DNA of 64,000 bases from Pigmentiphaga litoralis (GTDB taxonomy: Bacteria > Pseudomonadota > Gammaproteobacteria > Burkholderiales > Burkholderiaceae_B). The translations under genes and the position numbers were made by a program. The stretch lies in NCBI RefSeq assembly GCF_014651835.1, contig NZ_BMXQ01000001.1, positions 372,001 to 436,000 on the forward strand, written 5' to 3'. Positions 8,017 through 16,550 of this stretch are shown piece by piece. Position 1 is the stretch's first letter. Each line of letters starts with the position of its first letter. Below the pieces are notes generated by a model that made no database searches, was not told the DNA's origin, and was given only the letters and a program-made list of their open reading frames with translations.

Positions 8017-9096
8017 CTAGCCCCGCTCCTTGCCCTCTGCGTCACCTTCTCCGTATCCGGCCGTGGCCTGCCCGGTGGGCTCGTCAAAACTTTGCGGGCG
8101 GGGCGCATCTTCCACCAACCTTCGTAGGGTCGTTGCCGCGGCCGCCAGCTGATCGGCTTCGCGTAATGCGTCCTGTGACAGCTCGCCAGGGCTGCCGTCG
8201 CCGGTTTCTGCCAGACGGCGCAAGATGGATTCCTTTTCCTGCAGGGATCGCAGGCTGGTCCACAGCGCCTGATCGGTGATCTGTTCCTGCGTGTACGCAA
8301 GGGTGCGCAGGCTGAAGGCATGGCCGGTGTGGCAGCGGTAGCGGACGGGCTGTTTGTCGTGCAGCTCGAACAGGACGCCGCCGCAGTCGGGACAGGTGAA
8401 GGTCGACGGCTCGCCGATCGACTTGAGTTTTTTCAAGGTCGGGGGCTTCATACCAATGGAGTGCTCGTATTCGATGCGTTGACGTATGTCGTCGAGTTCA
8501 TCGAGGGTGAGGTCGGGCGCGGGCTTCTGGGCAAGCCGGTGCAGCAGGCCGCCCATGGCCTCGATCGGCACAATGTGGTCGACGTCCACGTTGGCGATCG
8601 CGCTCTCGGGCATGCTTGGCGCGTAGGCATCGGTCGGATCCTGGACCACGGCGGTGCCGCCCAGCTGTTTGATGGCTCGCAGGCCGGCGGTCGCGTCATC
8701 GAGCAGGCCGGTAAGCACGACGCCAATAACACGGGGGCCGAAGGCGAGGGCGGCGGAGCGGAAAAGCGGGTCGATCGCTGGACGGGCATGGTGTTCCTTT
8801 GCTGCCGCGGAAATTCGGATCACGCCTTCGTCATCCATGATCAGATGTCGGTCGGACGGCGCCACGTAGATGGTGCCGGGAAGGGGCGCCATGCCATCGA
8901 CCGCCGTCACGGCGCGGTTCGGTCCCTTGGCATTGATCAACTGCGCCAGGCGGCTGCGATGGGCGCCAATGTGCTGCACGCAAAGGATGGGCGCCGGAAA
9001 GTCAGGCGCTAGCTGCGAGGCTATCTTCAGAAGGGCATCCACGCCGCCGGCGGACGCGCCAATTACGATGCATCGAAGGGAAGGGGTCATAGTCAC
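8017..9096 (-). CDS. stand-alone CheB-type methylesterase with C-terminal zinc-ribbon region
   Basis: A 359-residue protein. Residues about 8-190 form a CheB methylesterase domain with the catalytic serine in GASAGG (residue 14-15), histidine in QHIGAHRS (about 41) and aspartate in LTGLLDDATAG (about 134). There is no receiver domain in front, unlike classical CheB. Residues 235-270 hold CPDCGG and CHTGH, a likely zinc-binding pair, and the C-terminus is helical. Proteins of this build occur outside chemotaxis operons; no cheA, cheR or receptor gene is nearby. It may demethylate or deamidate glutamyl residues of an unknown target. Confidence 0.85.
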   Translation of the reverse strand: MTMTPSLRCIVIGASAGGVDALLKIASQLAPDFPAPILCVQHIGAHRSRLAQLINAKGPNRAVTAVDGMAPLPGTIYVAPSDRHLIMDDEGVIRISAAAKEHHARPAIDPLFRSAALAFGPRVIGVVLTGLLDDATAGLRAIKQLGGTAVVQDPTDAYAPSMPESAIANVDVDHIVPIEAMGGLLHRLAQKPAPDLTLDELDDIRQRIEYEHSIGMKPPTLKKLKSIGEPSTFTCPDCGGVLFELHDKQPVRYRCHTGHAFSLRTLAYTQEQITDQALWTSLRSLQEKESILRRLAETGDGSPGELSQDALREADQLAAAATTLRRLVEDAPRPQSFDEPTGQATAGYGEGDAEGKERG

Positions 9097-9448
9097 TCGT
9101 CATTCAGTCGTACCGAATGCAGCAAGCAATTTTTGCGCCGCGAACCGGTGCGAACGTGCAATTTTAGAAGCGACCCGCATCGATGCAGGCTGGCTGGCTC
9201 ATGTGAGGTGCGTGTGAGTGGGGGCAAGCGATTGCGCCTGCTCAGCGCTGCACCAAGGCAACGAGTAAGGCTGACTCTGCCATGGCTGCGGCGTGGCTGC
9301 TTGCAGTGGAGCGGGATGGCGGTGAGGAATGGCGTTCGGAGTGGCGCTCAGGGATGCGCTGGCGCGTGCTCTGCCAACACGACGGTGCGCACATTGGCCA
9401 GACGAAAAAAAGGGAAGCTGCGGACAGCTTCCCTTTTTCTACTGAATG
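9097..9448. other. intergenic stretch ending in a terminator
   Basis: About 350 bases between the CheB-type gene and the tRNA-Gly fragment. I see no coding frame with support. The right end carries the hairpin terminator at 9407-9438. Confidence 0.5.
9407..9438 (-). terminator. hairpin terminator beside the tRNA-Gly fragment
   Basis: AAAAAGGGAAGCTG (9407-9420), loop CGGA, and its exact complement ending in TTTTT (9425-9438). It works in either direction by sequence. It stands where a terminator for the minus-strand tRNA-Gly remnant at 9449-9475 would be, like the one next to the intact tRNA-Gly gene. Confidence 0.85.
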
Positions 9449-9475
9449 TGGAGCGGGAGACGAGGCTCGAACTCG
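9449..9475 (-). repeat. 27-base copy of the tRNA-Gly 3' end (att-like)
   Basis: These 27 bases are identical to the last 27 bases (T arm, acceptor strand, CCA) of the two intact tRNA-Gly genes at 13203 and 13411, on the same strand. The identity stops sharply at 9476. Integrases of the P4 type use tRNA 3' ends as attachment sites and leave such a copy at the far end of the element; a broken P4-type integrase lies at the other end, beside the intact tRNA. Confidence 0.8.
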
Positions 9476-9494
9476 TAAATGCTACCCACCCTGG

Positions 9495-10478
9495 CTAGGC
9501 ATCCAACTTGATATTGCCCGCTCGGATGATGGCACCCCATTTTTGGGTGTCTTCCTCTATTAGCTTGGACAACTTTTCCGGCCCCTGCGCGACATCGGCG
9601 GAGCCAAACGTCGCGAGCATCTGCCTGAATTTCGGCTGCCCGGCGATAGCCATCGTTTCCTTGACGAGGCGGTCGATGATTTGCTGCGGGAAACCCGCGG
9701 GAGCGAGCAAGCCATACCAGCCTCGAGCCTCGAAGCCGTTCAGGCCATTCTCCGCCACGGTAGGCAAGTCAGGCAAACGGGTAACGCGTGTCGGGCTGGT
9801 AACAGCCAGCGCCGTCAGTTTGCCCGACGCGATGTGCGGCTCGACGAGAATCAGGTTCTCGAACGCATAGGCGACCTCGCCACCGAGCAGGGCGGCAATG
9901 ACCGGTGCCCCGCCCTTGTATGGCACATGCGTGGCGTTCATGCCGCTCTTCTGTTTGAACAGCTCTCCAGCCAGATGCTGCGGCGTCCCCGCGCCGGCCG
10001 AACCGAAGAAAAGTGGCGTGGTCGAGTCGCGCATCAGCTTGACCAACTCCGCTTGCGTGCGAATGCCGGTCCGCTGAGACGCGACAAGGACCAGGGGAGT
10101 GGACGCCAGCAAGGTGATCGGGCTGAAGTCGCGCATGCTGTCGTACCCCAGGTCGGAATAAAGCGACGAGCTGATGGCGAGCGGACCGCTTGCGCCAAGC
10201 AGCAAGGTATGTAAGTCGCCTCTGGCCCTGGCCACCATGGCAGTGCCTATGTTGCCGCCCGCGCCGGGCCGGTTCTCCACGATGACCGGCTTGCCCAACC
10301 TTGCCGCAAGTTGCTCCGCGAGCGTCCTGGCCAAGATATCGACGATGCCGCCCGGTGGATAGGGGTTGACGATCTTCAACGGTTGCTCTGGCCACTGCGC
10401 GGCCTGCGCTCCGTTGCCGGCGGCCGCTGCACCGAGGGCAGCGGCGGCGTACAGAAATTGCCTACGATTCATACCCAC
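9495..10478 (-). CDS. Bug/TctC-family periplasmic substrate-binding receptor
   Basis: This is a 327-residue tripartite-tricarboxylate-transporter receptor of the Bug family. It has a Tat-like leader (MNRRQFLYAAAALGAAAAG) and then the family core: PLKIVNPYPPGGIVDILAR, VIVENRPGAGGNIGT, and THVPYKGGAPVIAALLGGEV. Bug proteins bind small organic acids or amides in the periplasm. No tctA/tctB permease genes are near. It follows a TfdA-type dioxygenase by 43 bases in the same operon, so it probably binds that enzyme's substrate. Its stop lies only 19 bases from the tRNA-Gly copy. Confidence 0.88.
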   Translation of the reverse strand: MGMNRRQFLYAAAALGAAAAGNGAQAAQWPEQPLKIVNPYPPGGIVDILARTLAEQLAARLGKPVIVENRPGAGGNIGTAMVARARGDLHTLLLGASGPLAISSSLYSDLGYDSMRDFSPITLLASTPLVLVASQRTGIRTQAELVKLMRDSTTPLFFGSAGAGTPQHLAGELFKQKSGMNATHVPYKGGAPVIAALLGGEVAYAFENLILVEPHIASGKLTALAVTSPTRVTRLPDLPTVAENGLNGFEARGWYGLLAPAGFPQQIIDRLVKETMAIAGQPKFRQMLATFGSADVAQGPEKLSKLIEEDTQKWGAIIRAGNIKLDA

Positions 10479-10521
10479 TCTCCACGTATTGATCTATGCC
10501 TGCGTTGGCCACGATGGCCCC

Positions 10522-11595
10522 TCAAGCGGGATCGAGGGCGAAATGCAGTCTGGTGCCTTGGACGATGACGCCGCCGCGGCTCCCGGGCGTCACGGAACCA
10601 TATCGTGCGGCGAATGAGTCGGGAAGCGGTCTGCCTTCTTTGGGGGCAAGCCACAAACGCAGGAGGTGGCGCTTGTTCTCCGGCTCTGGCCAATCTTCGT
10701 AATCGGTGCGCGAATGGAGGATCTGATGGTTGTGGAGAAACTGCATGTCGCCCGGCAGAAACTCCATTTCAAGGCACAAGGCAGGATCGTTTGTCAGCTT
10801 GTCCATGAACTCCAACGCCTCGATCTCCGCTTCCGTCAGCCGGCGTGCCTCGGGAAAGTTGAGCTGGGCACTGCGGATGTATTGGCCGACGAATATGGTC
10901 GTCAATTGGCCGGCGTACCAATTAAATACAGGAACATCAAACCAGGGATTTCCGCCCTCAGGCACTTCCCCGCGCCTGTCGGTCGGAAAAGGATGGAAGA
11001 GCTGTGCGGCAAGATCGGGACGCTGCTTCATCATTTCGTTGTACACGCTTACCGAGCTGACGATTCTGCTCTCGCCGCCGGACTTCGAGCGCTTCAGACA
11101 CATCAGGCCAACGATATCGCAGGAGTCAGTGTGGTACTCAAGCCCGCGGTTGGTTTGGTAGAACCGTGTCTTGGGCTTTTTGATGTCGGCGCCCGTGTCT
11201 CTCACGTGGCCAAGCAGATGGCCCGCCGCGTTCTGGGAGCAAAAGCTGCCCAGGTATGAGCCGATGGCAAGGTAGGCGATTGCCTTTTGCTCCATCGTGT
11301 AGCGGTCTACCGGGAACCCGCGTAGCAACACGAAGCCCCGCCCATCCAGCACATCGCGCAGAATTGATTTCAGCCGCGGCCCCAGCCCCGGGAGGGGATA
11401 GGTTTCTTCGCTGATGTTGTCAAAACCCAGGCCCGAGGCTTGGAACGCCCGGGTCGCCTGCTCGATCTCGGCAATCTCCGTTTCATTCAAGACTTCGATC
11501 CAATCGCTCGATTGCGCCATGTCGCTGCCGCGCCAGGCGGCAGGTCCGCCAATACTCCGCGGAACGGCGATCCGGTCCATTGCGTGCTGCGTCAT
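10522..11595 (-). CDS. TauD/TfdA-family Fe(II)/2-oxoglutarate-type dioxygenase
   Basis: This is a 357-residue enzyme. Metal ligands are visible as EYHTDSCDIVGL (HxD, about residue 159) and the distal histidine in FLHNHQILHSR (about 297), followed by KRHLLRLWL, whose arginine would bind the oxoacid. Such enzymes hydroxylate or cleave small substrates using Fe(II), O2 and usually 2-oxoglutarate. The start is the ATG at 11595 with GGGGAGA upstream; a GTG-type start further up is less likely. It is the first gene of an operon with a Bug receptor and is divergent from a LysR regulator. The substrate is unknown. Confidence 0.85.
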   Translation of the reverse strand: MTQHAMDRIAVPRSIGGPAAWRGSDMAQSSDWIEVLNETEIAEIEQATRAFQASGLGFDNISEETYPLPGLGPRLKSILRDVLDGRGFVLLRGFPVDRYTMEQKAIAYLAIGSYLGSFCSQNAAGHLLGHVRDTGADIKKPKTRFYQTNRGLEYHTDSCDIVGLMCLKRSKSGGESRIVSSVSVYNEMMKQRPDLAAQLFHPFPTDRRGEVPEGGNPWFDVPVFNWYAGQLTTIFVGQYIRSAQLNFPEARRLTEAEIEALEFMDKLTNDPALCLEMEFLPGDMQFLHNHQILHSRTDYEDWPEPENKRHLLRLWLAPKEGRPLPDSFAARYGSVTPGSRGGVIVQGTRLHFALDPA

Positions 11596-11700
11596 TGATT
11601 GTCTCCCCACATATGAGATTGGTGTTTCGCGACAATTTAGCGTTCAATGAGAAATCTGCCCAACGAATAATTTCAATGTGTTTATTGATTCGAGCGATAG

Positions 11701-12672
11701 ATGAATATCACCCTTAAACAGCTTCGGGCTTTTGTCGCCGTCGCTCAGGAAGGCAGCTTCACTCGGGCGGGCGAGAAGCTGCATGTCACGCAGTCCACTC
11801 TGACCTCATCGATCCGGATTCTCGAGGAAGAGATCGGCATGCGGCTGTTCGACCGCTCCACGCGAACGGTCGGACTGACCCTGCAGGGCGCGAAATTTCT
11901 GCCGGCTGCCGACCGCATGCTGCGCGATCTGGCAGAGGCGCTCGACGAAATGAAAATGACGGCCCAGCGCCAGCGCGGGACCGCCGTCGTCGCTGCTGCC
12001 GCGTCTTTCATCAACTATGTATTGACGCCGGCGATGATCCGGATGGCGAACAGCTACCCGGGAGTCAGCGTGCGCCTGCGGGAAGAGACCACCGAGGGCG
12101 TGTGCCGCCTGCTGGCCTCCGGCGAGGCCGACTTTGGCGTGACCACGCTGTTCTCGAAAGTGCCGGAGTTGGATGCCTCGCTTATCCTCAGAGACACCTA
12201 TGGAGCGGTCTTCAGCAAAGACCACGAGTTGCGCCTGGAAGGTTCGCCGCTTTCCTGGAACCGGCTGTCCGGGCATCGGATGGTGGGACTGCACAGATCG
12301 AACGGCATCCGCGAACTGATAGACCAGCATCCCAGGATCGCCGCCGAGTTCAAGGCGCCTGCCTATGAAGTCGGATCCATGCCGTCGCTGCTCCCTTTGC
12401 TGGAAAAGGGATTCGGCTATGCCGCCCTGCCCGCGCTTGCGGCCCAGCCGCTGGTCTCCTCTGGCCTGGTCTACGCCAGGCTGAGCAGGCCCGCTCTTCA
12501 AAGGGAGCTCTTCGCCGTCAAGAAGAAGGGACGTTCGCTCTCACCCGCGGCGAGCGCCTTTCTGGAAGCCATGACAGAATCGCTGGGCGCGATAAAGGCG
12601 GACAGAGACATGGAAATCGCCTTCGGATGGCCGGAGATGAAGAAGTTCCGCAACGGCGGCGCGCAGGAGTAG
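11701..12672 (+). CDS. LysR-family transcriptional regulator, divergent from the dioxygenase operon
   Basis: The protein is a 323-residue LysR-type regulator. The HTH shows LKQLRAFVAVAQEGSFTRAG and TQSTLTSSIRILEEEIG; the effector domain begins near residue 92. It is divergent from the dioxygenase/Bug operon across a 105-base AT-rich gap, the normal arrangement for a LysR gene controlling its neighbour. A 20-residue charged tail follows the usual end of the fold. Confidence 0.88.
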   Translation: MNITLKQLRAFVAVAQEGSFTRAGEKLHVTQSTLTSSIRILEEEIGMRLFDRSTRTVGLTLQGAKFLPAADRMLRDLAEALDEMKMTAQRQRGTAVVAAAASFINYVLTPAMIRMANSYPGVSVRLREETTEGVCRLLASGEADFGVTTLFSKVPELDASLILRDTYGAVFSKDHELRLEGSPLSWNRLSGHRMVGLHRSNGIRELIDQHPRIAAEFKAPAYEVGSMPSLLPLLEKGFGYAALPALAAQPLVSSGLVYARLSRPALQRELFAVKKKGRSLSPAASAFLEAMTESLGAIKADRDMEIAFGWPEMKKFRNGGAQE

Positions 12673-12795
12673 GCACCGTGGTCCGAGGTCCCCTCGCCGC
12701 AGTGCTCGTGCCTCGCGCTGATATTTCAGACACCGCCCTCGGCCGCCGCGTTGACTTCCAGCCCCGGCCGATGACCTAGGCATAGCAGAACATCA

Positions 12796-13064
12796 AGTTA
12801 GGCCAAGTGCGGAGCTTTTCTGCGGTGGTGAAGGCCTGCGCAGGATCTGCCGCTTCTGTTTGCGGTGGGTATGCGGGTTGAAACCCTTGGCCAGGAGTGC
12901 CCGCACTTCGTCGCGCAGCTAGGCGCTTCGTGCAGGGAGGCCGCGGGGTCGTTGCCCGGCGAGATGCGCTATTGCCTGCCGAGCCGGTAGTAGGGCGTGT
13001 GCCACGACTTCCCGCCGCTAGGGGCGACCACCAGGCCGAGGCCGTCGGTGTAAACCGCCCGCAT
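12796..13064 (-). pseudogene. remnant of a P4-type (DUF4102) tyrosine integrase
   Basis: Reading the minus strand from 13064 gives YTDGLGLVVAPSGGKSW, then YYRLGRQ, a TAG stop (12969-12971), RIS, and AASLHEA. After a frameshift near 12920 it continues LRDEVRALLAKGFNPHTHRKQ. This matches the N-terminal DUF4102 arm-binding region of P4-like integrases (DGxGLxLxVxPxGxKxW ... YRxxGKxxxxxLG ... VSLxxAR ... ARxLxAxGxDP). The catalytic domain is missing. At least one stop and one frameshift show it is dead. It sits 138 bases from the 3' end of tRNA-Gly, exactly where such integrases lie. Confidence 0.75.
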
Positions 13065-13133
13065 TCTTTGGCCTGGTTGTTGGCCTCGGCAACGCAGGCT
13101 GTCGGCGGATCCCCAGTGGCTTTCGCTGAAATG

Positions 13134-13161
13134 AAAAAAAGGAGCCGAAGCTCCTTTTTTT
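13134..13161 (-). terminator. terminator of the tRNA-Gly gene
   Basis: AAAAAAAGGAGC (13134-13145), loop CGAA, then GCTCCTTTTTTT (13150-13161). It is bidirectional in sequence and lies 41 bases beyond the 3' end of the minus-strand tRNA-Gly gene. Confidence 0.85.
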
Positions 13162-13202
13162 CAATGACTACAGACGCCAATGGAAGTCTGCAGATCATAA
13201 AT

Positions 13203-13278
13203 TGGAGCGGGAGACGAGGCTCGAACTCGCGACCTCAACCTTGGCAAGGTTGCGCTCTACCAACTGAGCTACTCCCGC
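13203..13278 (-). tRNA. tRNA-Gly(GCC)
   Basis: 76 bases with an encoded CCA. On the minus strand: acceptor GCGGGAG, D arm AGCTCAGTTGGTAGAGC, anticodon arm CAACCTTGCCAAGGTTG with anticodon GCC, T arm with GTTCGAG, acceptor CTCCCGC, T discriminator, CCA. It is identical to the copy at 13411. Its last 27 bases recur at 9449-9475. Confidence 0.97.
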
Positions 13279-13410
13279 ATGTCGTGAACTTGCGTTCAGG
13301 ACGGTGGTACTGCCGCATCCAGATCAACAAGGGTTGCCACACCGTTGCATGACTGCATGATCTGCTGCTTTACCGCTGCCACCACGATGTGAACCGAAGT
13401 GACTTGAATA

Positions 13411-13486
13411 TGGAGCGGGAGACGAGGCTCGAACTCGCGACCTCAACCTTGGCAAGGTTGCGCTCTACCAACTGAGCTACTCCCGC
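13411..13486 (-). tRNA. tRNA-Gly(GCC), second copy
   Basis: 76 bases, identical to the tRNA-Gly at 13203-13278. It is upstream of that copy in the direction of transcription, with a 132-base spacer, so the two may be processed from one transcript. Confidence 0.97.
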
Positions 13487-13800
13487 TTGGGTTACTTGTT
13501 GCTGTACTTCCTTGCTGTGCTAGCTGACTGTACTTCTGCACACGTACCGCCTGCGCGCACTGCTTCAACAACCGCTTTGTGTCACCGCTGCTTGCGCTGC
13601 AGTTATGTCCGCGTCGTTGCGAGAACAAGACTATAGCAAATCGAAAATATGCGTGTCAAACGCATGACGATGATTTGCCAACATTCACGGCCTCCCACGC
13701 GCACTTTCACACGCAGAGAAAATTGCTTGCACCTTGGGTTGGACGTCCTGGCGGCTCTCCGGGACACTGCGGTCATGGACAACAATTTTCAAGGCAAGGC
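13487..13800. other. intergenic stretch holding the divergent promoters
   Basis: About 310 bases between the tRNA-Gly pair and the flavoprotein gene. It should hold the tRNA promoter (minus strand) and the flavoprotein promoter (plus strand). Coding-like frames here have no recognisable domain. The flavoprotein's reading frame is open back to 13579, but homology begins only after 13801. Confidence 0.5.
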
Positions 13801-15189
13801 ATGAAACGACGGAAAGCGGATGTGGTGGTCGTCGGCGCGGGAACGGCTGGCATGTCTGCGTTCCGGGCGGCCCGGGAAGAGGGGGCCAATGTCATCCTGG
13901 TTGAAAGCGGGCCGTACGGGACGACGTGCGCGCGGGTGGGGTGCATGCCGTCCAAGCTGCTGATCGCCGCGGCGGACGCGGCCGATGCGGTACGGCGTGC
14001 CGATGCGTTTGGCGTGCGGACGTCGCGGGTCGAGGTCGACGGGGTGGCCGTCATGAACCGGCTGCGCAAGGAGCGTGATCGTTTCGTGGCATTGGCGGTG
14101 GAAGAGGTTGACAGGATTCCTGCCTCTCGCAAGGTGCACGGGCATGCGCGCTTCGTATCGCATGACACGCTCAGCATCGACGGGCATAGCGAGATCCAGG
14201 CGCGGGCAGTGGTCTTGGCCACGGGTTCGTCGTCCATCATTCCCGACGACTTCAAGGCGCTCGGCGACCGGGCCGTGACCAATGACGATGTGTTCGACTG
14301 GAAGGATCTGCCCGGCAGCGTTGCCGTGTTTGGCACCGGTGTGATCGGGCTGGAGCTGGGGCAGGCCTTGCAACGCCTTGGCGTTCGGGTCCGCATGTTC
14401 GGCGAAGGCGGCAAGATCGGCCCCCTGACCGACCCGGCGGTGATTGCCGAAGCATGTTCGCTATTCGGCCAGGCGTTTGCACTGGATGCCGATGCCCAGG
14501 TAATGGAAAAGACCCGTAATGGCGACTCGGTCGATATCACCTTCAAGAAGTCCAATGGAAGGAAAACCACCGAGAGCTTCGACTTCGTGCTGGTGGCGAT
14601 CGGCCGGTCGCAGAACGTCAGGCAGCTGGGCTTGGAGATGACGCGGGCCAGGCTGGACGACAAGGGCATCCCGTCCTACAACCGGCGCACGATGCAGGTC
14701 GGCAAGCTTCCGCTGTTCGTTGCGGGTGACAACGACACGGATCCCCCGGTGCTGCATGAAGCCATCGACGAAGGCCGCATCGCCGGCCGCAACGCCGCGT
14801 GTTTTCCTGACGTGAAGCCGGGCTTGCGCCGGGCGCCACTGGCGATCGTGTTCAGCGATCCCGCCTTGCTGATGGTGGGCGAGCGTTTTTCCGACCTGGA
14901 TGAGAAGGCGATCGTGATCGGCGAGATCTCGTTCAAGGACCAGGGACGCAGCCGCGTCATGCTTAAGAACGAAGGGCTGCTGCGGGTGTATGCGGACCGC
15001 AGGACCGGGCGTTTCCTTGGAGCAGAAGGCCTGTGCCCTGCGGCTGAACATGTCGCTCACCTGCTGGCCTGGGCCGTGCAGCAGAAGTTGACGGTGGCAA
15101 CGATCTTGCAGATGCCGGTGTATCACCCGGTGATCGAAGAGGGCGTGCGCGACGCGTTTCGCGATGCCGAGTCGAAAGTGAAGGGCTGA
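13801..15189 (+). CDS. dihydrolipoyl dehydrogenase-type pyridine nucleotide-disulfide oxidoreductase
   Basis: This is a 462-residue flavoprotein. It has an FAD-binding VVVVGAGTAGMSAF at residue 8, a redox-active cysteine pair TTCARVGCMPSK near residue 43, a second Rossmann motif VAVFGTGVIGLELGQAL near 178, an ATG motif VLATGSSS near 140, and the C-terminal active-site HPVIEEG near 442. It is the length of Lpd but is not next to any E1/E2 genes, so it may be a paralogue that reduces another disulfide or quinone. The start is the ATG at 13801, preceded by AAGGCAAGGC. Confidence 0.87.
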   Translation: MKRRKADVVVVGAGTAGMSAFRAAREEGANVILVESGPYGTTCARVGCMPSKLLIAAADAADAVRRADAFGVRTSRVEVDGVAVMNRLRKERDRFVALAVEEVDRIPASRKVHGHARFVSHDTLSIDGHSEIQARAVVLATGSSSIIPDDFKALGDRAVTNDDVFDWKDLPGSVAVFGTGVIGLELGQALQRLGVRVRMFGEGGKIGPLTDPAVIAEACSLFGQAFALDADAQVMEKTRNGDSVDITFKKSNGRKTTESFDFVLVAIGRSQNVRQLGLEMTRARLDDKGIPSYNRRTMQVGKLPLFVAGDNDTDPPVLHEAIDEGRIAGRNAACFPDVKPGLRRAPLAIVFSDPALLMVGERFSDLDEKAIVIGEISFKDQGRSRVMLKNEGLLRVYADRRTGRFLGAEGLCPAAEHVAHLLAWAVQQKLTVATILQMPVYHPVIEEGVRDAFRDAESKVKG

Positions 15190-15369
15190 TACACCGATCA
15201 CCCCTCGTCCGTCATGGAACCGTCATCTGATCGTCTTAGACTCTGCGCCTGCTCATCAGGCCGCCGTGCTGGCATCGTTATTTCCAACGACGGCAGCAAC
15301 CCGGCCCGACTATGAGCCTTCCTTCGCCGATGTCTTCGCCCTTTGACCGATCGCCTGACTGCTGCCCCA

Positions 15370-16458
15370 ATGCCTGTTTCCTCTTCCACCGGCGCCGCCG
15401 TTTCGATCGCCGGCCTGGTGCAGCGTTTCGGTTCCCACACCGTCCTTGACCGGGTCGACCTCGACGTGCCTGCGGGCCACGTGCTTGCGTTGCTCGGGCC
15501 GTCCGGCTGCGGCAAGACCACGCTGCTGAAGCTGCTGGCCGGGCTGATGCGGCCGACCGAAGGCCGCATTGCCATCGGCGGGCAAACCGTTGTCGATGGC
15601 AACCATTTTCTGCCGCCCGAAAAGCGCGGCCTGGGCATGGTGTTCCAGGACTACGCGTTGTGGCCCCACATGACGGTCGGCCGCAATGTGGCCTTCCCGC
15701 TGGAAATGCGGGGTGTGGGCCGGCGCGAAGCCACCACCCGTGTCGCCCACGCGCTGGACCTGGTTGGCCTGGGCGGGTATGACGCGCGGCAGCCCGGCAG
15801 CCTGTCGGGCGGGCAACAGCAGCGCGTGGCCCTGGCGCGCGCGATCGTCGCGCGTCCTCAACTGTTGTTGTTCGATGAGCCGCTGTCCAATCTGGACCGC
15901 GACCTGCGCGAATCCTTGTGCGGCGAGATCGGCGCATTGCTGCGCGAGCTGGGCACCACCGCCGTCTATGTCACGCATGACCATGAAGAGGCCTTCACGC
16001 TGGCCGATACCGTGGCCGTGATGCGCGGCGGGCGCATTCAGCAGATGGCGTCACCAGACGCCCTGATGGGCGACCCGGCATCCCTGGCGGTCGCGGAATT
16101 CCTCAAGCTGGGCGCCGTTGCGGCAGGCGAGCGGACCGACACGGGATGGCGGCTGGGGCAGGGCATCGATCTGGTCTCGCCGCACCACGCGGGTGGGCTC
16201 GATCACGCGCATGCCCCCGGCCCCGGCCATCTCTTCATTCCCCATTCGGCCCTGCGGCCGGCCGATGCGGCGCCCTTGCGCGGCACGGTCGTGGCGCAAC
16301 GCTATCGCAGCGGCCACTACGCGACGACCGTGCGTGTCGGTCCGGAAAACGGGGGCTTCGAACTCTCTTTGCTGACCCACGCAAGATTGCCGCTGCATGC
16401 GCCGATCGGGCTCGAACTCGATTGGACGCGCCTGCGGTGGTTCCCGCTGGCTGCCTGA
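15370..16458 (+). CDS. ABC transporter ATPase, FbpC/PotA type
   Basis: The protein has 362 residues from the ATG at 15370; TTG at 15343 would add nine. It shows Walker A GPSGCGKTT (about 47), the Q loop FQDYALWPHM, signature LSGGQQQRVALARA (about 142), Walker B LLLFDEPLSNLD (about 164), and H-loop VYVTHDHEEA. A TOBE-like regulatory domain follows from about residue 260. This build is shared by ferric-iron, polyamine, thiamine and 2-aminoethylphosphonate importers. The binding protein and permease genes follow in order. Confidence 0.9.
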   Translation: MPVSSSTGAAVSIAGLVQRFGSHTVLDRVDLDVPAGHVLALLGPSGCGKTTLLKLLAGLMRPTEGRIAIGGQTVVDGNHFLPPEKRGLGMVFQDYALWPHMTVGRNVAFPLEMRGVGRREATTRVAHALDLVGLGGYDARQPGSLSGGQQQRVALARAIVARPQLLLFDEPLSNLDRDLRESLCGEIGALLRELGTTAVYVTHDHEEAFTLADTVAVMRGGRIQQMASPDALMGDPASLAVAEFLKLGAVAAGERTDTGWRLGQGIDLVSPHHAGGLDHAHAPGPGHLFIPHSALRPADAAPLRGTVVAQRYRSGHYATTVRVGPENGGFELSLLTHARLPLHAPIGLELDWTRLRWFPLAA

Positions 16459-16550
16459 GCCAGCACAGGGAGACCCGGCCGGGGTGGCACGCCATGCCCT
16501 GTCGGGTTGCCCGCCAGTCCACGACCTCTTTCCTTTCATCTGGATAACCC

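Noticed and set aside
13579-13800. Longer N-terminus for the flavoprotein
   Set aside because: The extra residues are unlike any flavoprotein, and the FAD motif follows directly after ATG 13801.
15343-15369. TTG start for the ABC ATPase
   Set aside because: Neither start has a good ribosome-binding site; ATG at 15370 is closer to the usual family start, but this is not certain.
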